A stretch of DNA of 64,000 nucleotides from Marinovum sp034669705 (GCF_034669705.1 NZ_JAXMOR010000021.1:1-64000), one strand, 5' to 3'; positions 8,770 to 16,670 are shown, numbered from the stretch's first letter. Numbers and translations are program-made. The notes: generated by a model from the letters alone, not told the origin.

Positions 8770-9120
8770 ATGGCGCAAAGCATTCTTCTCGTTGAGGACG
8801 AGGCCATTGTGGCCATGGACCTCAAGCTTCAACTCGAGGACGAAGGCTTTACCGTCGTCGGCCCGGCCCCGACGGTGCGCCGGGCGCTGGCACTGATCGA
8901 GGAGACCCCGCCGGATTTCGCCATCCTCGACGTCAACCTCAACGGCGCCACCTCGCGCGAGATCGCCGAGCAGCTGGTGGCCTGCGGCACCGGCTTTCTT
9001 TACCTGTCAGGCTACAGCGGCAGCGCCATTCTCGACACCCTGCCACCGGGCCGGCTGGTGCAGAAGCCGGTGAGCTTTCCGGCGCTGTTGCGCGCCATCA
9101 CGGAAGAGATGTCAGGCTGA
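8770..9120 (+). CDS. Single-domain response regulator
   Basis: A 116-residue stand-alone receiver with no output domain. The acidic pair is in LLVEDE (9-11), the phospho-acceptor is Asp54 in AILDVNL, the Thr/Ser position is in YLSGYSG and the conserved Lys is in QKPVS. It could be a phosphate sink or a diffusible partner for the HWE kinase encoded divergently. GGAGG about eight bases before the ATG supports the start. It is followed by a nine-pair hairpin (9121-9150) without a T-run. Confidence 0.92.
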   Translation: MAQSILLVEDEAIVAMDLKLQLEDEGFTVVGPAPTVRRALALIEETPPDFAILDVNLNGATSREIAEQLVACGTGFLYLSGYSGSAILDTLPPGRLVQKPVSFPALLRAITEEMSG

Positions 9121-9150
9121 GCCTGCGGCCGGCGGTTTTCCGCCGCAGGC
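9121..9150 (+). other. Hairpin after the receiver gene
   Basis: GCCTGCGGC (9121-9129) pairs perfectly with GCCGCAGGC (9142-9150). No T-run follows, so it may be a weak or Rho-assisted terminator or an mRNA-end stabiliser. Confidence 0.45.
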
Positions 9151-9161
9151 AGAGATTGCCG

Positions 9162-9186
9162 GGAACCCGGGCGCGGATCGCGCGTT
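9162..9186 (+). promoter_or_regulatory. EcfG-type promoter
   Basis: GGAAC (9162-9166), 16-base spacer, CGTT (9183-9186), 84 bases before the ATG of the small membrane protein at 9270. Confidence 0.75.
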
Positions 9187-9269
9187 GAGCCGGGAACGCC
9201 GAGAGGTGGGACTGCCGAACATCCAGCATCGCCTGCCTTCCACCCCACCGAGACAAGCGGAGACGGAAG

Positions 9270-9542
9270 ATGAGCTCACCCGACACCAACCTGAACAAGC
9301 AGAAGCGTCGCCACCGCGGCCCCCTGATCGGCATGGCAATCGCCGCCGTATTCGGCATCGGCCTGATCCTGTTCTGGATCGGCGAAGTCTTTGTCACCGC
9401 ACCCGGCCCCGACGAAGAGCCGGTGCAGGACGCCTCGGAACAGGTCTCGCCAACCGAGCTTGAGGCCGGCACGGTCGAGACAGACGCGGGAGCCGTCGAA
9501 GAGGTTGCCCCCGGCGACAGCGAAGTCGAAGTCGAACAGTAA
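9270..9542 (+). CDS. Small membrane protein with acidic tail
   Basis: A 90-residue protein of unknown function. The N-terminus is basic (NKQKRRHR), followed by one hydrophobic segment (about 18-43) and then a Glu/Asp/Val/Thr-rich hydrophilic tail (about 46-90). The positive-inside rule predicts a cytoplasmic N-terminus and an acidic periplasmic tail. It has its own EcfG-type promoter upstream and a strong terminator downstream, so it looks like a monocistronic stress gene. The family was not recognised. Confidence 0.7.
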   Translation: MSSPDTNLNKQKRRHRGPLIGMAIAAVFGIGLILFWIGEVFVTAPGPDEEPVQDASEQVSPTELEAGTVETDAGAVEEVAPGDSEVEVEQ

Positions 9543-9564
9543 GGTCTGAAACCTTGAGCGAAAC

Positions 9565-9600
9565 AACGCCCTCGCAGTGCTCTGCGGGGGCGTTTTTCGT
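9565..9600 (+). terminator. Rho-independent terminator
   Basis: AACGCCC and GGGGCGTT arms around a central CTCGCAG/CTCTGCG stem, followed by a T-run (about 9594-9598). It ends the small membrane protein gene at 9270. Confidence 0.8.
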
Positions 9601-9613
9601 AGGGAGGACGGCG

Positions 9614-9841
9614 CTAGAGCGCCCAGGCGGCCCAGGAGATCGTGCCCAGCACCAACACTGCAAGGATCGGCCAGAGCACGCGGTGCCAGGGAAAGCCCGG
9701 CACACCCTGCTCCGGCAATGGCGGCAGGGGATCACGCGGCGACGGGCTCTGGTTCTCGACCACGACCCGCGGCTTTGGCCGTCGCGTGTCGAGATAGATC
9801 ACGTTCGGCTCGGAGGAGCGGTCTTCCTGGGGGTGGCCCAT
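9614..9841 (-). CDS. Small C-tail-anchored membrane protein
   Basis: A 75-residue protein with a hydrophilic, Pro/Arg-rich N-terminal two thirds and a single C-terminal hydrophobic segment (about 55-75, VLWPILAVLVLGTISWAAW). It is tail-anchored by appearance, with most of the chain cytoplasmic. The ATG at 9841 has AAGGA about eight bases upstream. An EcfG-like promoter lies 44-68 bases before the start. No family was recognised; expression control suggests a stress role. Confidence 0.6.
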   Translation of the reverse strand: MGHPQEDRSSEPNVIYLDTRRPKPRVVVENQSPSPRDPLPPLPEQGVPGFPWHRVLWPILAVLVLGTISWAAWAL

Positions 9842-9884
9842 GGGGAAATTTCCTTCGCATGCCGGTGCCGTTCACTAGGTCGTG

Positions 9885-9909
9885 AACACCCGGGCGCGCC
9901 CGAAGTTCC
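9885..9909 (-). promoter_or_regulatory. EcfG-like promoter
   Basis: On the minus strand GGAAC (9909-9905), 16-base spacer, TGTT (9888-9885), upstream of the tail-anchored protein gene. Confidence 0.55.
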
Positions 9910-9963
9910 CGATATTGCGCGTCGGACAGCAAGATAAATTTCCCCGGATTTCCACCCCGGCTG

Positions 9964-9988
9964 GGAACTCGCCTGCGGTGCCGGAGTT
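9964..9988 (+). promoter_or_regulatory. EcfG-like promoter for csbD
   Basis: GGAAC (9964-9968), 16-base spacer, AGTT (9985-9988), 38 bases before the CsbD ATG. The first base of the -10 differs from consensus. Confidence 0.5.
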
Positions 9989-10025
9989 GATGTCTCAGTA
10001 ACGCAACGCGAAAAGGAGGCCCGAC

Positions 10026-10223
10026 ATGAACTGGGACCAAATCGAAGGCAACTGGAAGCAAGTCAAGGGTCAGGCGCAGGCCAAATGGGGCGACATGACC
10101 GACGACGAGCTGCAGCGCGCCAAGGGCAACCGCCAGGAAATGGCCGGTATCGTCCAGGAGAAATACGGCAAGACCCGCGAAGAAGCCGAGCGGGAAGTCG
10201 ATGACTGGGCCAACAATCTCTGA
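10026..10223 (+). CDS. CsbD family stress protein
   Basis: A 65-residue hydrophilic, helix-rich protein of the CsbD family, found in stress regulons of many bacteria (first known from sigma-B control in Bacillus). The diagnostic pattern is visible: NWDQIEGNWKQVKGQAQAKW at the N-terminus and a glycine/aspartate-containing middle, ending in DDWANNL. The molecular function is unknown. An AAGGAGG ribosome site precedes the ATG. The next gene starts 10 bases downstream, so the two form an operon behind an EcfG-like promoter. Confidence 0.92.
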   Translation: MNWDQIEGNWKQVKGQAQAKWGDMTDDELQRAKGNRQEMAGIVQEKYGKTREEAEREVDDWANNL

Positions 10224-10232
10224 GGTCCGGGG

Positions 10233-10742
10233 ATGTCGATGACAGACAAGGTGCGCGCCGATGCGCGCACCGCTCTCTTCGAGGTGCTGGACGAGACCCG
10301 CGCCGGAATGCTCGGCGTCACGAACTCCGATCAGCACATGCAGCCGATGACCCATCACGCCGACCGCGACACCGCGGAGCTCTGGTTCATCACCTCGGCC
10401 GTGACCGATCTGGTCAAGGCCGTCGGCCAAGGTGCCTCTGCCCACTACTGTCTCACCAAGGGAGACGGCACATTCTATGCTTGTCTGTCCGGCAGACTTG
10501 AGACCAGTGATGATCGTGACAAGCTCGACGAAGTCTGGTCCGTCGTGGCGGCCGCCTGGTTCGACCAGGGCAAGGCTGATGCCGACGTGACCCTGCTGCG
10601 CCTCGCGCTCAGCGATGCGGCAATCTGGACGGCGACGGACAGCGCCATGACCTTCGGGCTGGAAATCGCGCGCGCCAATTTTAACACCGAGAAGAAGCCC
10701 GATCTGGGCGATCACCGCGTCATCCGTTTCGACCAGGTCTGA
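10233..10742 (+). CDS. PNPOx-like flavin-binding 'general stress protein 26' family
   Basis: A 169-residue cytoplasmic protein of the pyridoxamine-5'-phosphate oxidase-like split-barrel fold, in the general stress protein subgroup. Recognisable parts are RAGMLGV, the strand ELWFITS (about residues 50-56) and the segment GTFYACLSGRLE. Members bind flavin; a specific reaction is not known. It is co-oriented and ten bases downstream of csbD. A second in-frame ATG six bases later (MTDKV) is an equal start candidate. Confidence 0.85.
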   Translation: MSMTDKVRADARTALFEVLDETRAGMLGVTNSDQHMQPMTHHADRDTAELWFITSAVTDLVKAVGQGASAHYCLTKGDGTFYACLSGRLETSDDRDKLDEVWSVVAAAWFDQGKADADVTLLRLALSDAAIWTATDSAMTFGLEIARANFNTEKKPDLGDHRVIRFDQV

Positions 10743-10845
10743 CCGCGCAAACACGCCGGAGATGACGGGTTTCGCCACAGCGGTGTCCGCCGCGGTGGGC
10801 GCCATCTGTGCGGCTTCAACACACGTTTAGCGCGAACCCGTCCGC

Positions 10846-10861
10846 GCGCGCTTAGGCGCGC
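10846..10861 (+). terminator. Possible terminator hairpin
   Basis: GCGCGC, TTAG loop, GCGCGC, followed by a weak T-containing tract. It may end the csbD operon. Confidence 0.35.
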
Positions 10862-10931
10862 TTGGTTTGGCATATGGGAGCAGCCTTTGAAGCCGAAGAC
10901 CCGCTTCATTTCCCTTCCTGAAGGGCGCAAC

Positions 10932-10956
10932 GGAACAAACCTCATCAAACCGTGTT
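10932..10956 (+). promoter_or_regulatory. EcfG-like promoter of the 22-aa peptide/holin operon
   Basis: GGAAC (10932-10936), 16-base spacer, TGTT (10953-10956), 45 bases before the ATG of the peptide gene at 11002. The -10 context GTGTTGA recurs before the nepR-like gene at 16822. Confidence 0.6.
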
Positions 10957-11001
10957 GAGACGTGAGACGGCCTGACGGCCAAGCAACCAAGGGAGCCAGT
11001 C

Positions 11002-11070
11002 ATGCATGCCATCATCTACCTCGTCGGACTGATCGTCATCGTGCTCGCGATCGTGAACTTCGTCCTGTGA
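11002..11070 (+). CDS. 22-residue single-TM micropeptide, copy 1
   Basis: A 22-codon ORF encoding almost only Ile/Val/Leu: MHAIIYLVGLIV at the start and NFVL at the end. That is the length of one membrane-spanning helix. It has CAAGGGAG as ribosome site and an EcfG-like promoter 45 bases upstream. A paralogue at 31697 is identical at 18 of 22 positions, also has CAAGGGAG, and also sits behind an EcfG promoter. That repeated architecture is the main reason to believe it is translated. It heads the operon that continues at 11092. Function unknown. Confidence 0.75.
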   Translation: MHAIIYLVGLIVIVLAIVNFVL

Positions 11071-11091
11071 CCCCCGCCGAAAGGATTTATC

Positions 11092-11769
11092 ATGAGTAAC
11101 ACACAATATGACGGCACAACCGGAACGCGCAAGAGCGGTCCCGATGCGGCCAAAAGTGAAACCGACGCCCTGCGCCAGGATGCCGAGAAAACGGTGCGCG
11201 ACGTGAGCGATACCGTGGTCGGCGAGGCGCATGCCCGCGCCGATGCCGCCAAGGAAGGCGTGGCCGACGAGATCTCCTCGGTCTCTCGCGCTCTGCGCAA
11301 AGCCTCTGAAGAGCTGCGCGACGGCTCTCCGCAGGAACGCACCTTTGGCGCCGCGGCCTCTTCGATGGCCGATTTCGCCGACACCGTGCGCGACAAGGAC
11401 CTGGGCCAGATGGTTGACGAGATGGGTGATTTCGCCCGCCGCAACCCGATGGCCTTCCTCGGTGGCGCGGCCCTGCTGGGCTTTGCCGGCGTCCGCATGG
11501 CCAAAGCGTCGCGCCGGGCCCGGACCGGCGATGATCACCATGACGACCGCCACGGCGGTGCCCAGCCCTACTACGGCCGCGGCAGCCAAGGCGGTCAGAG
11601 CGGCCAGGGCGCTTATGGTGCCACCAGCGCGCCCGGCACGCCGCAAGTGTCCCCCACCACCGGCACTGCAGGCACGGCCGGCGGCGTCAGCCCGACCCGC
11701 GCCACCGGTGCCACCACCGCCAGCGCCAGCCCGACAACGGCACGCAGCGGCAAAGGAGAGACGTCATGA
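11092..11769 (+). CDS. Hypothetical protein: helical N-half, one TM, low-complexity tail
   Basis: A 225-residue protein of no recognised family. Residues 1-120 are charged and Ala-rich, likely helical, and resemble the amphipathic part of ElaB/DUF883-type proteins. RRNPMAFLGGAALLGFAG (about 120-137) is a glycine-rich membrane segment, also like ElaB/DUF883 ends. The last 85 residues are Gly/Thr/Ser/Ala-rich and unstructured. It starts 21 bases after the micropeptide and overlaps the holin-like gene by four bases (ATGA), so the genes are probably co-translated. Confidence 0.75.
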   Translation: MSNTQYDGTTGTRKSGPDAAKSETDALRQDAEKTVRDVSDTVVGEAHARADAAKEGVADEISSVSRALRKASEELRDGSPQERTFGAAASSMADFADTVRDKDLGQMVDEMGDFARRNPMAFLGGAALLGFAGVRMAKASRRARTGDDHHDDRHGGAQPYYGRGSQGGQSGQGAYGATSAPGTPQVSPTTGTAGTAGGVSPTRATGATTASASPTTARSGKGETS

Positions 11770-12164
11770 CCAACTCACCGAACGAAAGCACCTCCAGCCT
11801 GCTGGGCGATGCGATGAAGCATGTCAGCTCGCTGGTCCGCAACGAGGTCGACCTGGCCCGTGCAGAAGTCGACCAGAACCTGCGTCGCGCCGGCACCGCC
11901 GTCGGGCTGCTGGCCGCAGCACTGGTGGTTGCGCTGACCGCGCTCAACGTGCTGGTCGGTGCCATCGTCGCCGGGCTGACTGAGGCCGGCATGGATGCCG
12001 GCTGGGCCGCTTTTGTCGTTGGCGTCGTGCTGGCGATCATCGCCTATGCCTTCGTCCAGAAGGGCCTCAACGACCTGAAACTGAGCAGCATCGCTCCGAG
12101 TCGCGCCGCCGCCAATGTGCAGCGTGATGTCGAAGCCGTCAAAGGAGCCGCAAATGCCAAATGA
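11766..12164 (+). CDS. DUF1469-type phage-holin-family membrane protein
   Basis: A 132-residue inner-membrane protein with an amphipathic start (SSLVRNEVDLARAEVDQNLR), two hydrophobic segments (about 43-66 and 78-97) and a charged tail. This is the layout of the holin superfamily III / YqjE-like group, which despite the name is usually chromosomal and not linked to lysis. The start overlaps the previous stop (ATGA), and its stop overlaps the next start by 11 bases, showing tight translational coupling. Confidence 0.85.
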   Translation: MTNSPNESTSSLLGDAMKHVSSLVRNEVDLARAEVDQNLRRAGTAVGLLAAALVVALTALNVLVGAIVAGLTEAGMDAGWAAFVVGVVLAIIAYAFVQKGLNDLKLSSIAPSRAAANVQRDVEAVKGAANAK

Positions 12165-13416
12165 TACCCGCACCCCCGACCAGATCGAGCGCGACATCGA
12201 ACGTGAACGCGCCGAGCTGGCCAGCACCGTCGATGCGCTTCAGGACAAGTTCTCGCCCGAGGCGGTGATCACCGAGATCGCCAACGGTTTCCGCCGCCAC
12301 GGCGGCGAGTTCGGCGAGGCGGTGACCCGCTCGGCCAAGCAGAACCCGCTGGCCCTCGCGGTCACCGGCGTCGGCCTTGCCTGGCTGATGTTCGGGCGCT
12401 CGCATACCGATCCTTCGACCGAGGTGCGCCACAGCGCGGTCAGCCATCACAGCAGCAACCACGACCGCCGCGAGCTGGGCTATGCCGCCGGGCCGACCCG
12501 CGATTTCGCCAGCCGCGACCGCTATGCCGGTGCCGGCACCAGCGAACGCGAGGCGCGCTATGGCACGACACCTGCCGCCTATCCCGACTGGGCGCGGCAT
12601 GATCTCGACGACGGTGTCTGGGACGACGACGACCTTGACGCCGACGGCGGCCGGTCGCTCGGCGAACGCGCCTCCGAGACTGCAGGCACGGCCGGCGCTT
12701 CGATGCGCAGCGGGGCTTCGAGTGTCGCCTCCGGTGCCAGCTCTGCTGCCGGCAAGGTCGGCTCCGGGGCCAGCTCGGCCGCTGGCAAGGTCGGCTCCGG
12801 TGCCAGTGCTGCAGGCTCTGCCGTGGCCGGTGGTGCACGCAGTGCCGCCGATGGTGTCAGCCGCGCCGCCCGCGGAACCGCCGACCGTGTCAGTCGCGCC
12901 CGTGAGCGTCTGGCCCGGGGCACCGAGAACATGAGCGACGCCGCGCGCGAGCGCATCGTCACCGCCCGTGCCAAAGCGCTCGACATGGCCCGGCAGGCCG
13001 ATGAGACCGCGCGCCGCAACTATACCCGCGGCCGCGATGCCACCGCCGAGTTCATCGAAGAGCAGCCGCTGGTGGCCGGCGCCATCGCGCTGGCCGTCGG
13101 GGCCGCGCTCGCCGGGGCGCTGCCGCGCACCAAGCGCGAGGACGAGCTCATGGGACAGACCCGTGACGAGCTGTTCGACGAGGCCGAGCGCATCTTTCAC
13201 GAAGAGCGCGAAAAGGCCGAGCGGGTCGCCAAGGCGGCCATGTCCGAGGCGGAAAGCATCGCCCAGGAGAAACGCGATGCCGCCGACGATGCCGCCCCGG
13301 GCAGCAAATCCGCGGTCGAGGCGGCCGCCGACGAGATGCGCGATGCCGGCAAGCGGGTGGCCGATGCCGCCAAGCAGAAGGCTGACGAGGAAAACCTCGG
13401 CACCCCGAAGGGCTGA
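12154..13416 (+). CDS. DUF3618-domain protein with low-complexity middle
   Basis: A 420-residue protein. The N-terminus matches the DUF3618 pattern (TPDQIERDIERERAELASTV, about 6-25) followed by PLALAVTGVGLAWLMFGRS as a membrane or hairpin segment. The middle (about 180-240) is a Gly/Ser/Ala repeat containing tandem copies of GKVGSGASSAA. A second segment (VAGAIALAVGAALAGALP, about 307-325) and a charged helical tail follow. I chose ATG 12154 because AGGAG lies seven bases upstream. It is probably an envelope scaffold; function unknown. Confidence 0.82.
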   Translation: MPNDTRTPDQIERDIERERAELASTVDALQDKFSPEAVITEIANGFRRHGGEFGEAVTRSAKQNPLALAVTGVGLAWLMFGRSHTDPSTEVRHSAVSHHSSNHDRRELGYAAGPTRDFASRDRYAGAGTSEREARYGTTPAAYPDWARHDLDDGVWDDDDLDADGGRSLGERASETAGTAGASMRSGASSVASGASSAAGKVGSGASSAAGKVGSGASAAGSAVAGGARSAADGVSRAARGTADRVSRARERLARGTENMSDAARERIVTARAKALDMARQADETARRNYTRGRDATAEFIEEQPLVAGAIALAVGAALAGALPRTKREDELMGQTRDELFDEAERIFHEEREKAERVAKAAMSEAESIAQEKRDAADDAAPGSKSAVEAAADEMRDAGKRVADAAKQKADEENLGTPKG

Positions 13417-13419
13417 GCG

Positions 13420-14388
13420 ATGTCGGAGATTCCCGGCCGCCATGCCACCCGGCCGCGCGACATACCGTTGCGCGGCTGGAAGATGATCGTCCTGCGCGCC
13501 TGGCGCAAGGTAAACGAGGACCACGTCGGCCTGATTGCGGCCGGCGTGGCCTTTTACGGTTTGCTGGCGATGTTCCCGGCAATCACCGCGCTGATGGCGA
13601 TTTCGGGGCTGATCTTCGACCCCGAGCAGTTCACCGGCGAGCTCGAGACCGTCACCGCCTTCCTGCCGGAAAACGTCGCCGAAATCGTGCTCGGCCAGGC
13701 CATCGAGGTTGCCGGCAGCCAGGAGGGGGGCCTTGGCCTCGCGGCGATCCTCGGCATTGGCGTGGCGCTCTATTCCGCCTCCAAGGGCGTGGCCAGCCTG
13801 ATCGAGGGCATGAACGTCGCCTATAACGAGGCCGAGACCCGCGGCTTCATCAAGCTCACCCTGACCAAGCTGGCGCTCACCTTCGTTCTGCTGGTCGGTC
13901 TGATTGCCGGGCTCGGCGCCGCCCTGATCCTGCCGGGCATCCTGTCGATCCTGTCGCTCGGTCCGCTGACCGAGATGCTGATCGGCGCCGCGCGCTGGGC
14001 CATCCTGCTGGCCATGACCATCGGTGGCATCCTGGTGCTCTATCGCACCGCGCCAGCGCGCGAGTCCGCACAGTGGATCTGGCTCTGGCCGGGTGCGGTG
14101 CTGGCCTGTTTCACATGGATCGCCGCCTCCTACGGCTTTTCGGTCTATGTCGAGAACTTCGGCAGCTACAACGAAAGCTTCGGCGCGCTGGCCGGCGTGA
14201 TCGTGCTGTTGATGTGGTTGTGGATCTCGTCCTATGTGCTGCTGTTCGGCGCCGAGGTAAACGCCGAGGCAGAAGCCCAGGTCCGCCCTGACACGACCAC
14301 CGGGCCCGCAATGCCGCCCGGCATGCGCGGCGCCGTCAAGGCCGACGAGGTGGCCGGCGGAACCCGACCCAAGACACGCGACGCCTGA
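13420..14388 (+). CDS. YihY/BrkB family inner-membrane protein
   Basis: A 322-residue polytopic membrane protein with about six TM segments. The family start is clear: DHVGLIAAGVAFYGLLAMFP (about 29-48), then the GLGLAAILGIGVALYSASKG region, and the C-terminal SFGALAGVIVLLMWLWISSY. The family was once called ribonuclease BN, which is now thought wrong; its transport or envelope role is undefined. It is the last gene of the operon that starts at 11002 and is followed directly by a terminator. Confidence 0.92.
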   Translation: MSEIPGRHATRPRDIPLRGWKMIVLRAWRKVNEDHVGLIAAGVAFYGLLAMFPAITALMAISGLIFDPEQFTGELETVTAFLPENVAEIVLGQAIEVAGSQEGGLGLAAILGIGVALYSASKGVASLIEGMNVAYNEAETRGFIKLTLTKLALTFVLLVGLIAGLGAALILPGILSILSLGPLTEMLIGAARWAILLAMTIGGILVLYRTAPARESAQWIWLWPGAVLACFTWIAASYGFSVYVENFGSYNESFGALAGVIVLLMWLWISSYVLLFGAEVNAEAEAQVRPDTTTGPAMPPGMRGAVKADEVAGGTRPKTRDA

Positions 14389-14413
14389 CCCGAGCCATGC
14401 CTCATGAGAAGCA

Positions 14414-14441
14414 CCGGAGCCACCCCAGCTCCGGCGTTTTT
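14414..14441 (+). terminator. Rho-independent terminator of the holin/BrkB operon
   Basis: CCGGAGC (14414-14420) pairs with GCTCCGG (14428-14434), followed by CGTTTTT. Confidence 0.88.
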
Positions 14442-14648
14442 CCGTGTGCTGGGGGCTCCCCTTTGAAACCTGAGAACCTGCCTCCCAAGCGCCCTCATCC
14501 ACCCGAGGGCAGGACGCACCCAAGCGACACAGCCGCACCCAATGCTCCTGGTTACACGGACAGCCGGGGAGCGGAGCGGGCTCGCTCCCCCATGACGCAG
14601 CGCTTCGCGCCGGCCGGCAGGTCTTGCGTCCCACACACCCACACACAA

Positions 14649-14673
14649 CGAAAAAGCCCGCCAAATGGCGGGC
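14649..14673 (-). terminator. Rho-independent terminator of the PRC-barrel gene
   Basis: AAGCCCGCC (14652-14660), loop AAAT, GGCGGGCTT (14665-14673). The A-run on the plus strand from 14649 is the T-run of the minus transcript. Confidence 0.88.
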
Positions 14674-14700
14674 TTCTCCTTGCAGCTCTGTATTTGACAC

Positions 14701-15804
14701 TTAGCCTTCGTAGTCCGGCATCGCCTCAAGTTCTTCCTCGGTCATCGCGATGTAGACGCGGATGTCACCGCCGGCGTCGGTGCGCAGAATATCGATCTGA
14801 GACAGCTCCAGCTCGACCGGCTTTTCGCCGATGCCGAGGAAACCGCCTACGTCGACGATCACCGATTTCACTTCACCATTTTCTGAGAGGATCAGCTCCG
14901 AAACTTCGCCGATGCGCTCATCGTTGCTGTCATAGGCCGGCGCGCCGGTGAGGTTTTCCGAGGTCAGTTCTTCGAGCGGGGCGTTGGCATAGCCTTCACG
15001 CTCGACAAGACCGGCACCGTAGCCAACCGGCGACTGCGTACCATCGGCCATCTCGGCGTTGACCTCGGCGTTGGTTTCGGTCGCAACGGTTTCCGGCTGC
15101 TCCATCTCGGCGTCGGCTTCCGCCAACTCGCCTTCAACCTCGGCTTCCGCTTCGGCCATTTCGGTTTCAACCTCGGCCTCGACGTTCTCGGCAGCGTTTT
15201 CCACCTCTTCGGCCGCCCCTTCGACCTCGGCCTCGACCTCTTCGGCCGCGCCTTCGATCTCGGCCTCCGCCTCTTCCATCTCGGCGTCTGCGTCGGTGGT
15301 TTCAACGTCGACGGTCTTGGTGGTGGTCGTGGTTTCAGCGTCGGTCTCAACCTCGGCCTCTGCGTCGCCATCCATGCTCATCCGACCGCCGGAATAGGCG
15401 GGCGCCTCTTCCAGAGCCGAGACCGGCGCATTAAGAACGAGGAAGAAGTCGCTGTCGTCTTCGGCAGTGGCATCGTCAGAGACGAAGCGGACCGAGTTCA
15501 TGTCGACGGCGACGCGGTTTTCGCCGATCCCGAGAAAGCCGCCGATGTCGACGAGCACGGAGTCGATTTCGCCCTCGCGGGTCAGCACGATGTCGTGGAT
15601 CTCGCCGATGTCATCCCAGTTGTCCTGCAGCCCTTCGACCGACTCGGAGTCGGTTTCAGCGCGATAGACACGCATACCAATGAAGTCTGAGGCGTGGATG
15701 GCGTTCGGGTCGGTTTCGGCCCGGAACATACCGTCATTTTCCTGCGCCACGACGGCACCGCTGGCGGCGGCAACGAGCGCTGTGGAAATCAAAAGCCGTT
15801 TCAT
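14701..15804 (-). CDS. Secreted protein with two PRC-barrel domains and acidic repeat linker
   Basis: A 367-residue exported protein. A signal peptide (about 1-20, ending AVVAQ) precedes a first PRC-barrel domain (about 35-125, containing VDIGGFLGIGENRV) and a second (about 275-360, containing VDVGGFLGIGEKPV). The linker (about 140-255) is extremely acidic and Ala-rich, built from short Glu-Ala-Glu units such as EGAAEEVEAEVEGAAEEVE, likely a helical or extended spacer. PRC barrels bind proteins or small ligands; the role here is unknown. A consensus EcfG promoter precedes it and a strong terminator follows. Confidence 0.9.
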   Translation of the reverse strand: MKRLLISTALVAAASGAVVAQENDGMFRAETDPNAIHASDFIGMRVYRAETDSESVEGLQDNWDDIGEIHDIVLTREGEIDSVLVDIGGFLGIGENRVAVDMNSVRFVSDDATAEDDSDFFLVLNAPVSALEEAPAYSGGRMSMDGDAEAEVETDAETTTTTKTVDVETTDADAEMEEAEAEIEGAAEEVEAEVEGAAEEVENAAENVEAEVETEMAEAEAEVEGELAEADAEMEQPETVATETNAEVNAEMADGTQSPVGYGAGLVEREGYANAPLEELTSENLTGAPAYDSNDERIGEVSELILSENGEVKSVIVDVGGFLGIGEKPVELELSQIDILRTDAGGDIRVYIAMTEEELEAMPDYEG

Positions 15805-15858
15805 AACTCGGTCTCCTTTTAAGAACCATAGGAAGCGCTCTCATGCGCCTGTGGTGAC

Positions 15859-15883
15859 AACGTTCGCCTTGCAGGCGGGTTCC
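15859..15883 (-). promoter_or_regulatory. EcfG-type promoter of the PRC-barrel gene
   Basis: On the minus strand GGAAC (15883-15879), 16-base spacer, CGTT (15862-15859), 55 bases before the ATG. Confidence 0.75.
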
Positions 15884-16063
15884 CAGAGATTGAGATAAAA
15901 TTCGCCGTTTCGCGGCGCAGATAATCTACCCGTTCTTAACCGGTGTGGTCGAAGAATTGCCTGTAATAACAGCGATCTGTGCTGGAGATCGGTTCGATGG
16001 TGTCAGACGGGCAGGCGGCCTGATCGGCGGCTGTTCGCTCATTGGGCGGACGGGCGCCGGTTG

Positions 16064-16648
16064 TCAGAGAAACCGGCTGCCGATCAGCCAGCCCAGACCC
16101 AGGTAGGGCAGCATCGCGAGAAGGAAGAACAGCCCGTCACGGGTCAGCAGTGACATTGCCAACAGGCTGACTCCGATGGCCGCGATCGATGAGGAGAACG
16201 GGATGAATTCGAGGAAGGGCATCATCAGGCCCGAGATCAGGCTGAGCACTACTGGAAGGTATATCAATGGCCGGTGAAACAGCACTGACAGCCGGTTGTG
16301 GGTGTGCCGGTCGACCCAGGCAATCACCGGCCGGGACGAGCGCAGCGCCTTGTGCAGGGTCTTGCCCTCGACCTTTTGCCGCAACAGCCGTTTCGGCAGC
16401 CAGACTTCGTCGACACTCAGCAGCATCTGAAAGGAGATTATCGCGATGGCGACACCCGCGATCATCGAGACACCGGGAATGCCGGAGAGCGGCGTCGCAC
16501 AGAGCAGTGCCGGCACCAGAAGCAGCGGCAGCAGGCTGCGCTGGCCCACCGCTTCGACGATCTCTTCCACCGTGACTTTCCCGGTATCACTGACCGAGGC
16601 GATGCTATCGGCGAGTTCGCCGAGGGTTCTGGGCTGTTGTGCAGTCAA
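16064..16648 (-). CDS. exoD: ExoD family membrane protein
   Basis: A 194-residue polytopic membrane protein of the ExoD family (named from Sinorhizobium exopolysaccharide and alkaline-tolerance mutants). Visible features are the soluble start TLGELADSIASV, the segment LLPLLLVPALLCATPLSGIPG, and three further hydrophobic stretches ending in YLGLGWLIGSRFL. I chose a TTG start at 16648 because a full AGGAGG sits eight bases before it. The open frame extends much further upstream but that part shows no family similarity. An EcfG-like promoter lies directly upstream. Confidence 0.85.
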   Translation of the reverse strand: MTAQQPRTLGELADSIASVSDTGKVTVEEIVEAVGQRSLLPLLLVPALLCATPLSGIPGVSMIAGVAIAIISFQMLLSVDEVWLPKRLLRQKVEGKTLHKALRSSRPVIAWVDRHTHNRLSVLFHRPLIYLPVVLSLISGLMMPFLEFIPFSSSIAAIGVSLLAMSLLTRDGLFFLLAMLPYLGLGWLIGSRFL

Positions 16649-16670
16649 GACGCGTACCTCCTGCGGGGCA

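Larger units (their letters stand above)
14389..14700. other. Convergent intergenic region with two terminators
   Basis: 312 bases between the converging brkB-like and PRC genes. They contain the plus-strand terminator near 14414 and the minus-strand terminator near 14652. I see no gene between them. Confidence 0.6.

Noticed and set aside
8451..8795. 114-codon ORF in the receiver leader
   Set aside because: It overlaps the receiver gene in another frame, has no ribosome site of note and shows no family resemblance. The EcfG promoter at 8472 lies inside it.
11766..12164. Prophage interpretation of the holin-like gene
   Set aside because: No endolysin, capsid, tail or integrase genes are nearby. 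The DUF1469 family is commonly chromosomal, and the gene sits in a stress operon.
12139..14700. 853-codon open frame on the minus strand
   Set aside because: It is antisense to the DUF3618/BrkB genes, which have ribosome sites, overlaps and family motifs. The antisense protein has no recognisable domain and is rich in Gly/Ala/His as expected from GC-rich shadow frames.
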